From CALLVY01 sp937899855 (lineage in GTDB: Bacteria; Bacteroidota; Bacteroidia; Chitinophagales; Saprospiraceae), in the NCBI GenBank assembly GCA_039820405.1, contig JBCBQC010000003.1:1-64000 (forward strand): a stretch of DNA of 64,000 bases. The letters are read 5' to 3'. Shown piece after piece: positions 45,560 through 54,034 of the stretch. How positions within the stretch are numbered: the first letter of the stretch is position 1; every line of letters starts with the position of its first letter. The notes below the pieces were generated by a model, which ran no database searches, was not told where the DNA came from, and was given only the letters and a program-made list of their open reading frames with translations. The translations under genes were made by a program, and so were the position numbers.

Positions 45560-46381
45560 TCAGACGTTGACCACCGCCCTCACCGTGGCCTCGATGGCCT
45601 GGCTGATGAAGGTGGGCAACACCGTTTCGTTGGTCAGTTTAATCTTCTTGGGATTGTTGAGGTCCCGAATCATCTTATTGTACTTGTCGTGGCCGTGGGT
45701 TTCGATGACCTTCGTTTTATTTTCTTCTTTTAGGAAGTGGAGCAGCATGCCATCCCGATCGGCTTCGGGGTGAAACTGGGTACCGAAAATTTCGGGGGAA
45801 AAGCGAATCGCCATCACCGCGCGTTCGAGATCGATGTGCGGCCGAATCTTTTCCAGGGCCAGGATGCGCGCGCCCAGCTCCGCAAAACGGTCTTCGCGGG
45901 GCTGGATAAATTGCCAGTGCCGAAAGTCCGCCACAAAGAAGGGGTCGGGCAGGTCCTTGAAAATAACATCGCGACGCCCCTCCGGAGTCTGGTGGACCTT
46001 GAAGGTGCCAAAAGACATCGACTTGCGCTCGGTAATCGAACCCAGTTGCCAATGGTGACACACCATCTGGAAGGAGTGGCAAATCAAGAAGAGGAACTTT
46101 TTATCTTCCCGCTCCTGATTCCAGGCAAAAATCGAGTCGATCAGCTCAAAGTAAGCCTTGTCCCAGACCCCATCGCCGTCGAGGGGACTACCGGGGCCAC
46201 CGGAGGAAATGTAGAGGTCGAAGTCCAGACCCGGCAGTTCGCCTTTGGCCCGCACGTCAAACACCTGGTAGTCCAGTGTCGCCCCAAAGCTCTCGATAAT
46301 TTGGCGGATGGCCCGCATGCCTTGGTTGGGCGTGTTGTCGTACAAATCCAGGACTGCCAGTTTCACTACTCGTTGTTCCAT
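45560..46381 (-). CDS. Class I glutamine amidotransferase (GATase1) protein
   Basis: The start at 46381 (MEQRVVKLAVLDLYDN) is the first ATG; a TTG-led extension upstream is unlikely. 273 residues. The oxyanion/GGPGSP strand (about 60-65), nucleophile Cys in FLICHSFQMV (about 97-106) and the His-Glu pair in GTQFHPEAD (about 201-209) form a complete class I triad. The tail (about 220-273) is longer than a bare domain. It should release ammonia from glutamine for a partner. The partners are presumably the two ATP-grasp-type proteins encoded on either side, with gaps of 48 and 96 bp. It is not a housekeeping GuaA, CarA, TrpG or PabA by context or fusion. Confidence 0.83.
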   Translation of the reverse strand: MEQRVVKLAVLDLYDNTPNQGMRAIRQIIESFGATLDYQVFDVRAKGELPGLDFDLYISSGGPGSPLDGDGVWDKAYFELIDSIFAWNQEREDKKFLFLICHSFQMVCHHWQLGSITERKSMSFGTFKVHQTPEGRRDVIFKDLPDPFFVADFRHWQFIQPREDRFAELGARILALEKIRPHIDLERAVMAIRFSPEIFGTQFHPEADRDGMLLHFLKEENKTKVIETHGHDKYNKMIRDLNNPKKIKLTNETVLPTFISQAIEATVRAVVNV

Positions 46382-46477
46382 CGTGAGGTAATTATTATTC
46401 AAAAGGGGCGGCAAACAAATTGCGGTACTCCCTCAGAGTCCTGCAATTTGCTTACCACTTTTGCCCCACTGCCACCG

Positions 46478-47485
46478 CTACTTGCTGGCCGCTTTCTTGC
46501 GCGGCGCCTTGCGGTGAGCGGTTTTGGCCGTTACCACCTTGCCGCTGACGGCCTGGCTAGAAAAGGTACCCCAGGTCAGGTTCATTTTACCATCCTGGTG
46601 CGCCTTGGCCTTTTCGATCGCAAAAAGGGCAGCGTGCTCAACGACCCATTCAAAATTTTCTTCACCAACCGAAGTCAGTTCGGCGTCGGGGGCGGGATTG
46701 CAGAAATCAATGGCGTAGGGGATTCCATCGCGGACGGCAAATTCTACCGTATTAAAGTCGTAGCCCAGTCCGTGACAAAGACGTAACACGTAATTTTCAA
46801 TCGTGTTCAGTAATTTTTCGGAGACGTCAAATTCCGCTACGTAGCGCAGGTGGTGCGGGTTGCGGGGTTCGTAAGGCATGATTTTGACGTATTTACCACC
46901 GATACAGTAGCAGCGGAAGTAAGCATCAAAATCGATCGACTCCTGTAGCATCATGACCAAACGCCCGGTTTCGTTGTACGATTCAAAGAGCTGATCGGAA
47001 TTGTTGACCTTGTAGACGCTCTTCCAACCGCCTCCCGCGTGGGGTTTCATGTACACCGGATAGCCTCCGAGGTAATCCAGCATTTTGTCCCACTCCATCG
47101 GAAATTTCAGGTTGCGGAAAGAATCGGCATTGGTGTCCTCGGGCATCTCCTTGGAGGGCAAGAGCACCGTTTTGGGAACGGGTACGCCCACTTTCTCGGC
47201 GAGGGCATTATTGAAAAACTTTTCGTCGGCACTCCACCAGAAGGGATTGTTGATGACGGCGGTCCCCGAAATCGCCGCATTTTTCAGATAGGCGCGGTAA
47301 AAGGGAACATCTTGAGAAATCCGATCGATCAGAACGGCGTAGTCCGTAGGAGCCGCTTGCATCACTTCGTCGACCAGGGCCAATTCGGCGTGAATGCCTT
47401 TTTCACCTTTGGCGTTGACGCGATCCACAAAGGCCGGTGGGAAGGTGTTTTCTTGTCCGAATAGAATTCCGATTTTTTTCATCAT
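46478..47485 (-). CDS. ATP-grasp ligase (RimK/D-Ala-D-Ala-ligase-like)
   Basis: 335 residues. The ATP-grasp core has VYMKPHAGGGWKSVYKV (about 147-163) as Lys plus glycine-rich loop and ends in NTVEFAVRDGIPYAIDFCNP (about 240-259), which supplies the metal-binding Glu, Asp and Asn. The N-terminal part begins KKIGILFGQENTFPPAF, like the first Rossmann strand of D-Ala-D-Ala-type ligases. The tail (about 305-335) is Lys/Arg/Ala-rich. It is the first gene of the operon with the amidotransferase and the second ATP-grasp-like protein. It probably activates a carboxylate as acyl-phosphate for amide formation; the substrate is unknown. Confidence 0.82.
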   Translation of the reverse strand: MMKKIGILFGQENTFPPAFVDRVNAKGEKGIHAELALVDEVMQAAPTDYAVLIDRISQDVPFYRAYLKNAAISGTAVINNPFWWSADEKFFNNALAEKVGVPVPKTVLLPSKEMPEDTNADSFRNLKFPMEWDKMLDYLGGYPVYMKPHAGGGWKSVYKVNNSDQLFESYNETGRLVMMLQESIDFDAYFRCYCIGGKYVKIMPYEPRNPHHLRYVAEFDVSEKLLNTIENYVLRLCHGLGYDFNTVEFAVRDGIPYAIDFCNPAPDAELTSVGEENFEWVVEHAALFAIEKAKAHQDGKMNLTWGTFSSQAVSGKVVTAKTAHRKAPRKKAASK

Positions 47486-47789
47486 GCTGAAGGGAGGTTT
47501 AATTGGTTTTTTCGATGCCCACCGATCCGGTAGGGTACGCAGTTAAAACTAATGAATTTCTACTTAAAAATGTCTACGTCCAAGTCATTCCAACACCACT
47601 AAATGTAAAACGAACACAAAGCTACACTTTTCCAGAGCAAAAGAAAAGCCCAAGCTGTTGATTATCAATTAATTATATATCCACCTCGAAATATTTTTCA
47701 AAAGAATAATGGGCCGCAGCAAGGGAATCCGAATAGAATTTTGGAAACTTGCGGACTCTTGCAAAAAAATTGTCCTAAAGCACGGCTCT
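47486..47789. other. Divergent intergenic region (304 bp)
   Basis: AT-rich region between the amide-ligase operon (minus) and an esterase gene (plus). It contains a perfect -7 element for the operon (47617-47624). No gene, clear operator or terminator was seen. Confidence 0.6.
47617..47624 (-). promoter_or_regulatory. Candidate -7 element of the amide-ligase operon
   Basis: TAGCTTTG on the minus strand matches TAnnTTTG exactly. No TTG lies at the ideal distance upstream. Transcription would begin about 125 nt before the ATP-grasp gene, leaving a long leader. Confidence 0.4.
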
Positions 47790-48641
47790 ATGAATTCGGA
47801 TTGGTGGCAAAAAATTCGCAATTTTTTTTTCGCGCGGTGGCGCTCCTCCCGGAGAACGCTCCACCAGGAGCGCTTTTCCCTACCCTCCACCCATCTGGAC
47901 CGTACCGTTGTCCTCACCCTTTTTTACCCCCAGTCGCACCGGGGCCCACTCGCCCTGCTCCTCCTCAACGACGGCCAGGACATTCCCGCCCTCGATCTGG
48001 AGCCCAGCCTCCACCAGCTGTGGCAAGCGCGGCAGCTGCCTCCGCTCCTGGTCGTCGGCATCCACGCGGGCGATCGCATGCAGGAATACGGCACCATCGG
48101 ACGGGCCGATTATGCGGGACGGGGCAACCGGGCGGCGGCCTACGCCCAATTCGTTTGCCAAGAACTCCTCCCCTACCTCGAAGGGCGCTTCCGTTTGCGA
48201 CAACCAGTCCGCTACCGCGCCCTGGCGGGCTTTTCCCTCGGCGGCCTCTCCGCCCTTGACCTCGTCTGGCAACATCCCGAATACTTTGGCCGAGTGGGGG
48301 TATTTTCCGGCTCCCTGTGGTGGCGCTCTACGCCCTTCGACCCACAACGATCGGATGCCGATCGCATCATCCACAACCGGATCGCGGCGGGGCCCCGGCG
48401 GCCCCAACTGCGCTTCTGGCTACAGGCGGGCACCCACGACGAAACCGCCGACCGCAACAACAACGGCATCATCGATGCCATCGACGACACCTTGGATCTG
48501 ATCAAAGTACTGGAAGGAGTCGGATACCAGCGGGAGCGGGATATCGTGTACGAAGAAGTGGTAGAAGGAGAGCACCATCCCCGTACCTGGGGACGGGTAA
48601 TGCCCCAGTTTCTACGCTGGTGGGTTTCCGGGATGAAGTGA
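47790..48641 (+). CDS. Esterase-D/enterochelin-esterase-type alpha/beta hydrolase
   Basis: The start at 47790 (MNSDWWQKIRNFFFARW) is preferred; a longer reading from 47709 has no coding character at first. 283 residues. The nucleophile elbow is ALAGFSLGGLSALDLV (about 157-172), the acid is probably in QAGTHDETAD and the His in GEHHPRTWG (about 263-271). The acid region has an inserted DRNNNGIIDAIDD stretch that looks like a Ca2+-binding EF-hand loop, uncommon in this family. No signal peptide is seen. It is divergent from the amide-ligase operon. Substrate unknown. Confidence 0.82.
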   Translation: MNSDWWQKIRNFFFARWRSSRRTLHQERFSLPSTHLDRTVVLTLFYPQSHRGPLALLLLNDGQDIPALDLEPSLHQLWQARQLPPLLVVGIHAGDRMQEYGTIGRADYAGRGNRAAAYAQFVCQELLPYLEGRFRLRQPVRYRALAGFSLGGLSALDLVWQHPEYFGRVGVFSGSLWWRSTPFDPQRSDADRIIHNRIAAGPRRPQLRFWLQAGTHDETADRNNNGIIDAIDDTLDLIKVLEGVGYQRERDIVYEEVVEGEHHPRTWGRVMPQFLRWWVSGMK

Positions 48642-48684
48642 GTATCGGACTGACCCGCCATCAGCAGCATTTACCGTAGCCTAC

Positions 48685-50082
48685 CTAGTGGTCCACCGCG
48701 TTTCTCACCGCCTCTACCTCGGCGATGGTTTTGGGAATAGCAGGTCCCAGGACGCGGTAGCCCCTGTCGGTGATCAGGCAGTCGTCCTCGATGCGAATGC
48801 CTCCAAAATTGCGGTAAGCCTCCAGCGCCTCGTAGTGGACAAACTCCGCGCAGTGGCCCTTGGCTCGCCACTGGTCGATGAGTTCGGGAATAAAATAAAT
48901 CCCCGGCTCCACGGTCAGTACAAAACCCGTTTCGAGACGGCGCCCCAATCGCAGTGACCGCAGGCCAAATTGTTCGCTCCGCTGAATCTCCCCATCATAG
49001 CCAACCCAGTCCTCCCCCAAATCTTCCATATCGTGGACGTCCAGACCGATCATGTGTCCCAGTCCGTGGGGAAAGAACAGGGCCTGGGCTCCCGCCGCTA
49101 CCGCGGCATCCACATCGCCCTTCATCAGGCCCAGGGCACTCAGCCCCGCCACGATCACCCGACCGGCCAACAGGTGCAGGTCGCGGTAAGGCACCCCCGG
49201 CCGCAGCGCTTCGATAACCGCCATTTCGGCATCCAGTACGATTTGGTAAATCTCTTTTTGCTGGGCCGTAAACTGCCGGTCCACCGGAAAGGTCCGCGTG
49301 ATGTCTCCGGCATAACCTCCGGTGCTTTCGGCGCCGTAATCCCCGAGGATGAGCTGGCCACTCCGCAGCGTATTGTGGTGGTGGTGATTGTGTAGGGTTT
49401 GCCCATTGACGGTGAGGATGGCTTGGTAGGCCAGGTCGCCCCCGGCGCTACGGGCGACGCCGTGAACGGCACCGACCAACTGGGCCTCCGTCAGTCCCGG
49501 AGTGGCCATCCGCATGGCGATCCGATGCATCTCCGCCGTGGTGGCCAGGGCTTTTTCCATTTCAACAATTTCCTCCTCACTTTTGTAGGCGCGCAACCGA
49601 ACGATGGCTTGGATCAGTTCGGTAGAGGCCGTATCCAGTACCGTTGTCACGTCACGTTGGAGGTATTCCGCCAGGCGGAGCTGAGTGAGGTGGCGGTAAG
49701 GGGGTGGGAAATGAATGAGGCGTCCCGCTGCCTGTGCCTCCGCCAGTACGTCGGCCAATGCCGCCCGTCCGCGGAGCTGGGCTGCGCCCACTCGGTCGGC
49801 CAAGCTACGCATACTCGGCTGGGGGCCCATCCATACGATGTGGTCCACGCTGACGTCATCGCCAAAAAGCGTACTCTCACCAGATTCCACGTCCAGCACT
49901 CCCGCCAGCCCCGCCTGGTCGAGTCCAAAAAAGTAAAGGAAGTTGCTATCCTGACGGAAACGGTAAGGATTGCCAGCGTAGTTCATTGGGCTGTATTCGT
50001 TGCCCAGGAACAGGACAAGGCCGCGTTTGACGTGCGAGGCGAGGGCCTGACGACGGTCGCGGTAGGTGGTGCTTGGAAACAT
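48685..50082 (-). CDS. pepP: Xaa-Pro aminopeptidase (M24B)
   Basis: 465 residues, as expected. An N-terminal creatinase-like domain (about 1-170) with YRFRQDSNFLYFFGL precedes the pita-bread metal domain. The five metal ligands are visible: Asp in DYGAESTGGYAGDITR (two), His in FFPHGLGHMIGLDVHD, Glu in LTVEPGIYF and Glu in GIRIEDD. It removes N-terminal residues before proline in the cytoplasm. It is monocistronic, convergent with the esterase gene and divergent from the SGNH-like gene. Confidence 0.93.
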   Translation of the reverse strand: MFPSTTYRDRRQALASHVKRGLVLFLGNEYSPMNYAGNPYRFRQDSNFLYFFGLDQAGLAGVLDVESGESTLFGDDVSVDHIVWMGPQPSMRSLADRVGAAQLRGRAALADVLAEAQAAGRLIHFPPPYRHLTQLRLAEYLQRDVTTVLDTASTELIQAIVRLRAYKSEEEIVEMEKALATTAEMHRIAMRMATPGLTEAQLVGAVHGVARSAGGDLAYQAILTVNGQTLHNHHHHNTLRSGQLILGDYGAESTGGYAGDITRTFPVDRQFTAQQKEIYQIVLDAEMAVIEALRPGVPYRDLHLLAGRVIVAGLSALGLMKGDVDAAVAAGAQALFFPHGLGHMIGLDVHDMEDLGEDWVGYDGEIQRSEQFGLRSLRLGRRLETGFVLTVEPGIYFIPELIDQWRAKGHCAEFVHYEALEAYRNFGGIRIEDDCLITDRGYRVLGPAIPKTIAEVEAVRNAVDH

Positions 50083-50186
50083 AAAGGAGGATTCGTTGGA
50101 TTATTTGGTATCTTGGACAATTTCGAAAAATTTGCGAGCAATCGAAAAATAATACTTGAATTATTTCGACCCGGAGTCGGCAAAGC

Positions 50187-51290
50187 ATGATAACAGCAGC
50201 AGCTTCCTTTTGGCGTAAAGGTTTCCCTTCGGTACTGGTGGCGGTGGGGGGGATAGTCCTGAGCGGTTTGATCCTGGAGGTCGCCCTGCGGCTGGCGGGA
50301 CGGGGCCCTTTCGTCAGCCAAGCTCCCCAAATTACTTCGGAGCCCGGGGCCGTACTTTGTCCCCACCCCCAGTTGGGACTCGCCCTACGGCCCGGTTCGT
50401 ATACCGTACAAATCAACGAAGGCCTGAGCTACCACTGCCAGCACCAGCCCGATTCGACCCGCTACTGCGGACCGGGGCCCACCGGAGCGGCAGCCCCCGT
50501 ACTTGCCCTCTACGGCTGTTCGCTCACCTACGGGATGGGCGTCGACGATACCACTACCTTTGCCTACCAATTGCAGCGAGCCCTCCCCCATTGGAAGGTG
50601 CGCAATTACGGGGTCCCCGCCTACGGCACCATCCAGTCCTACCTCCAATTGCGTCAGCAGTTGGCCGCTGGCGTCCGACCAACGATAGTCCTGCTCCACT
50701 ACACGGCCCTGCACGATGCACGCAATAAGTTATCGCCCGTACAGCAAAAGTACTGGCGGGAGGCCTTTCAAAAAATCCCGCTCGACGAGGTGACGACCTG
50801 GCAAAAAGCGCGCTTTCCTCATCTCCCCAAAGTTGCCACCTCCCCCCTGGACATTCGGTGGTTGGCCCTAGCGGACATGCCTCAGCGGTGGACGGCGAGT
50901 CAGCATCTTGCCAGTAGTCAGGCCATCGAAACCTTGGTGGATCATATCTACGACAGCTTCCAGGCCAAGTCGCTGATCAGCCAGCGGCTCCTGTGCGCCT
51001 TTGCGGCGCTTTGCCGGGAGGCGGAAATCCCCCTGCTCGTGGTGGGGATGACCCAGGATCGGGCCACGGCTAGCACCCTGCGCTACGCCCGGCAGACCGG
51101 TATTTCCACGCTTGATCCGGCCGTTGATCTGGCCGCGGCGGCGTACAATTTACAGCCCTTTGATAGCCATCCCAACGGGCTGGCCCACCGCGCGTACACC
51201 CGAGCCATTCTCCGTACCCTGCGCGATCTTCAGTGGGTCAGTTCGCCGTCAGTATTGCCACGATTTTCCCAGCAAGAGTGGCGCAAATAG
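50187..51290 (+). CDS. SGNH-hydrolase-like membrane-anchored protein
   Basis: 367 residues. One N-terminal membrane helix (about 13-33) leaves the rest outside the cytoplasm. The first SGNH block reads LYGCSLTYGMGVDD (about 108-121), with Cys in place of the usual Asp before the nucleophile Ser. The Gly/Asn blocks are NYGVPAYGTIQS, and the end DSHPNGLAHRAY (about 330-341) keeps the Asp-x-x-His pair of the active site. Such proteins deacetylate or acylate polysaccharides or lipids. The substrate is unknown. A 33-bp gap separates it from the next gene, which has its own -7 element. Confidence 0.7.
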   Translation: MITAAASFWRKGFPSVLVAVGGIVLSGLILEVALRLAGRGPFVSQAPQITSEPGAVLCPHPQLGLALRPGSYTVQINEGLSYHCQHQPDSTRYCGPGPTGAAAPVLALYGCSLTYGMGVDDTTTFAYQLQRALPHWKVRNYGVPAYGTIQSYLQLRQQLAAGVRPTIVLLHYTALHDARNKLSPVQQKYWREAFQKIPLDEVTTWQKARFPHLPKVATSPLDIRWLALADMPQRWTASQHLASSQAIETLVDHIYDSFQAKSLISQRLLCAFAALCREAEIPLLVVGMTQDRATASTLRYARQTGISTLDPAVDLAAAAYNLQPFDSHPNGLAHRAYTRAILRTLRDLQWVSSPSVLPRFSQQEWRK

Positions 51291-51292
51291 CG

Positions 51293-51300
51293 TAATTTTG
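51293..51300 (+). promoter_or_regulatory. Candidate -7 element before the small beta-barrel gene
   Basis: TAATTTTG matches TAnnTTTG exactly and ends 24 bp before the ATG at 51324. No TTG lies within 17-23 nt upstream. Confidence 0.4.
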
Positions 51301-51323
51301 TTTCGGCATTGAAGACCGCAATT

Positions 51324-51938
51324 ATGCAGATTCGTACTTTTTTTATTGGCTTGGCGTTCCTGCTCTCGACGGGTGTCGGAGCTCAGACTGGGCTGACCGT
51401 CGACACGGGCTTGGAGCTGGGTTGGTGGTTGCACCAGATCGGGGCGCCGGAACGGGGCGTGTTTAAAACCCACCATACGGGTTCGCCTTTTGTCCAGGTG
51501 AGTTATCAGTGGCCCCTGCGACGCTGGCGTTTGGGTCTGGGGGTACGGGGCAGCTTATTTTTGGAAGACGACATGCGGGGCCCCACCGATTCGCGCCGCC
51601 GGGCCGAACGTTTGATCATCTCCGATATTGGCTTTATTCCCATGCTGCGAGCGGGGGTCCAGGTGGGCTACGAATTGCTCCGCCGGGGCAATTACGTCTT
51701 TGTACCGTCCCTCCAGTACGGGCCTTTTTTCTTCCAGACCAACCACCCCGATCGCGGTAATTTTGGCTACCAGCATTTTACCGAAATTCTGTTTACCCAC
51801 GTGTGGAAACGCCCCAAGCGACACTGGATTTTGCGGATGAACTACAATACCCAGCGAATCTTTTTACGCGAAAAAAACCACCCCAACGAGGGCCACCAGC
51901 TATTTAGTTGGGGCATCGGTATTGGTCTGGGATTTTGA
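51324..51938 (+). CDS. Predicted small outer-membrane beta-barrel protein
   Basis: The start at 51324 (MQIRTFFIGLAFLL) is the ATG; a TTG five codons earlier is less likely. 204 residues: signal peptide (about 1-20, ending VGAQ), then alternating hydrophobic strands rich in Trp, Tyr and Arg (for example VQVSYQWPLRRWRLGLGV) and a C-terminal strand ending in Phe (GIGIGLGF), the usual outer-membrane insertion signal. No family is recognised. It precedes a DUF3570-like barrel gene after 32 bp, so the two are likely co-expressed. Confidence 0.68.
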   Translation: MQIRTFFIGLAFLLSTGVGAQTGLTVDTGLELGWWLHQIGAPERGVFKTHHTGSPFVQVSYQWPLRRWRLGLGVRGSLFLEDDMRGPTDSRRRAERLIISDIGFIPMLRAGVQVGYELLRRGNYVFVPSLQYGPFFFQTNHPDRGNFGYQHFTEILFTHVWKRPKRHWILRMNYNTQRIFLREKNHPNEGHQLFSWGIGIGLGF

Positions 51939-51970
51939 TCGCCATCGAACTTTGGATACGCGTACAGCGG

Positions 51971-53155
51971 ATGAAAAAATATTACTTGATTTTCCTTTTG
52001 ATGAGTAGCGGATGGGGACTTTGCGCCCAGTCTTCAAGCGTCGATACAGCTGCTTGGCGGGGGGAGACCCAGGTGGACTTCCTGTTTCACTATTACGATC
52101 AGGATGGCATCCATTCGGCGGTGACGGGGGGAGTAGGGACGGAAGAACTCAGCGCTTACGACAGCCAGGTTCAGGTCTACATCCCGATGGACTCGGTCAG
52201 CCAACTCCATATCCGGGGAGGGGTCAATTACTACAGCTCCGCCTCGACCGATCGCATCGATACCAAAATCAGTTCGGCCTCAAGCAGCGATGTTCAGACC
52301 CAGCTGTACATCGATTGGGAGGAGGCGCCATCGGACCAGCGCGTCCGCTACGGGCTGGGAGTAGGAGGGGCGACGGAATCGGACTACCTCTCGGGTTCCA
52401 TCAGCGGTTTTCTGGCCTGGCGCTCTCGCGACCGCAGTCGGGAATACCAAATCCAACCCCAGCTTTTTTTCGATCGCTGGCAATTGTTCTTTCCCGACGA
52501 GCTTCGGGGGAGCGTCTCCGTGGATACCGACCAGCGCAATGCCTACAACTTGGGCCTCACCCTTCACCAAATCATCGGCCCGCGCCTTCAGCTTTCCCTT
52601 TCCAGCGATTTGAGCCTCCAACAGGGCCTACTGTCGACGCCCTTTCACCGCGTCTACTTCCCCGGAGAAGAACTGCCCCGCCTCGAACGTTTTCCCAACT
52701 GGCGCTTCCGACTGCCCCTCGGCGGACGCCTGCACTACTACTGGGGCGACTTCCTGATCGGTCGGCTGTTTTACCGCTACTACTGGGATACCTTCGACCT
52801 CCAATCGCATACCATCCAGTTGGGTATGGCCATCAAGATTGGCGCCAGCCTGACCCTCAGCCCCACCTACCGCTTCCACCACCAACTCGCCTCCCGTTAC
52901 TTTGCCCCCTTCCGCGACCAAAGCCCCGATGCCCAATACTACACCTCCGATTACGACCTGGCCACCTTCGACAGCCAGCAGTGGACCCTGGGCATCCAGT
53001 ACAGCCCCCTCTACGGCATCGGCCGCTGGCGCTACGGCAAACACCAGCGCCTCCAAGTCCTCAAAAGCTGGACCTTCCGCATCGGTACCTACCGGCGTAG
53101 CGATGGCTTGACCGCTTTCATGTTGAGTACGGGATTGGGCTTTAGCTTGTACTAA
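51971..53155 (+). CDS. DUF3570-like outer-membrane beta-barrel protein
   Basis: The start at 51971 (MKKYYLIFLLMSSGWG) is the ATG with a good signal peptide; the reading from 51908 starts at TTG inside the previous gene. 394 residues. The mature N-terminus has VDFLFHYYDQDGIHSAVTGG and GTEELSAYD, then NYYSSASTDRID and ISSASSSDVQ, the recurring phrases of DUF3570 proteins. The rest forms strands ending in LSTGLGFSLY with an aromatic C-terminus. DUF3570 genes commonly occur with thioredoxin or FMN-transferase genes; none is seen here. Function is unknown. Confidence 0.72.
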   Translation: MKKYYLIFLLMSSGWGLCAQSSSVDTAAWRGETQVDFLFHYYDQDGIHSAVTGGVGTEELSAYDSQVQVYIPMDSVSQLHIRGGVNYYSSASTDRIDTKISSASSSDVQTQLYIDWEEAPSDQRVRYGLGVGGATESDYLSGSISGFLAWRSRDRSREYQIQPQLFFDRWQLFFPDELRGSVSVDTDQRNAYNLGLTLHQIIGPRLQLSLSSDLSLQQGLLSTPFHRVYFPGEELPRLERFPNWRFRLPLGGRLHYYWGDFLIGRLFYRYYWDTFDLQSHTIQLGMAIKIGASLTLSPTYRFHHQLASRYFAPFRDQSPDAQYYTSDYDLATFDSQQWTLGIQYSPLYGIGRWRYGKHQRLQVLKSWTFRIGTYRRSDGLTAFMLSTGLGFSLY

Positions 53156-53234
53156 GGAGTGCTGGGAAAATGGATCGCAATCCGGCGACTAGACGGGGAT
53201 TTTGGATAGGGCCTGACGAGGGGTCTTGAGGGAT

Positions 53235-53254
53235 GTCCCGAATCCTTTCGGGAC
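53235..53254. other. Perfect intergenic hairpin between convergent genes
   Basis: GTCCCGAA (53235-53242) and its exact reverse complement TTCGGGAC (53247-53254) surround a 4-nt loop, 80 bp past the DUF3570-like stop. No T run follows on either strand. It may be a weak terminator or a dispersed extragenic repeat. Confidence 0.5.
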
Positions 53255-53329
53255 CATAAATTATTTCAAAAAAGTTTTCCACAACCCTTGCAAACCACTC
53301 ATTATCAATCCTTTGCAAGATCAAAAAAA

Positions 53330-53971
53330 TCACCAAAAAAAAGGTTTCCACCACCAGCCCGCTACGGGCTGGGGACTGCAAAGGGCACTTTGGTAAGCCG
53401 CCCAACGGTCAATTTTGTGGAGGTACCACTGCTGACCGTGGTAACGGACCACATCGTCCAGTACGCTCACTGTGTCCAGGCCTTCGACAATGCCCGTGCC
53501 GACGGCCTTTAGAAAGGCTTCCTTGCGGACCCAGATGTTGAAGAAGGCGGACTGTGGATCGGTGGCGGCGTGGTAGTACTCTATTTCGCTGGGGTGGAAG
53601 AAGTGAACGATGGCCTGGCTGTCGATGGTGCCTTCCCGCTCGATGTCGACCCCAATGCCGTGGGGGGCAATGGCCAGGAGGACGAGATGGCCGGAGTGGC
53701 TGATGTTGAAATAGGGGGCCCGGGGGAGAAAGGGCTTTTTGTTGTGGTCGATTTGCCATTGGCGGAGGTCAACCGCTACGTTTTGGCGACGGAGGTGCTC
53801 GCGGATCATCACCCGTCCCGCCAGCCGACACTTGCGATCCTTCATAAAGCGGTAGCGCTCGATGTCGGCACGCATCGCGGGGGGCAGTTGCGCGAGTTCT
53901 TCGTCAAAACGCTGCTCACTGATTTGGCGGATGTCGGTGTAGAGGAGTTGGATCACCAGGGAAATGTACAA
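53330..53971 (-). CDS. Sfp-type 4'-phosphopantetheinyl transferase
   Basis: About 208-213 residues. The family motifs are intact: FNISHSGHLVLLAIAP (about 90-105), GIGVDIE (about 109-115) with the Mg-binding acids, and WVRKEAFLKAVGTG (about 147-160). It attaches the CoA-derived arm to carrier proteins. There is no ATG: the choices are TTG at 53971, inside the T run of the preceding gene's terminator, or GTG at 53956, which I favour. No polyketide or nonribosomal peptide genes lie in the window, so it may be the general enzyme for fatty-acid ACP, or may serve carriers elsewhere. Confidence 0.85.
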   Translation of the reverse strand: MYISLVIQLLYTDIRQISEQRFDEELAQLPPAMRADIERYRFMKDRKCRLAGRVMIREHLRRQNVAVDLRQWQIDHNKKPFLPRAPYFNISHSGHLVLLAIAPHGIGVDIEREGTIDSQAIVHFFHPSEIEYYHAATDPQSAFFNIWVRKEAFLKAVGTGIVEGLDTVSVLDDVVRYHGQQWYLHKIDRWAAYQSALCSPQPVAGWWWKPFFW

Positions 53972-54007
53972 AAAAACTGTTGGCCTTCCAATCGGTAGGC
54001 CAACAGT
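53970..54007 (-). terminator. Strong Rho-independent terminator after the M56 peptidase gene
   Basis: An 11-bp perfect stem (ACTGTTGGCCT at 53976-53986, AGGCCAACAGT at 53997-54007, 10-nt loop) is followed on the minus strand by seven T. It ends where the next gene, the phosphopantetheinyl transferase, begins, so that gene must depend on readthrough or a hidden promoter. Confidence 0.85.
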
Positions 54008-54034
54008 CCAAAAAGGTAGTTAGGCAGTGAGACT

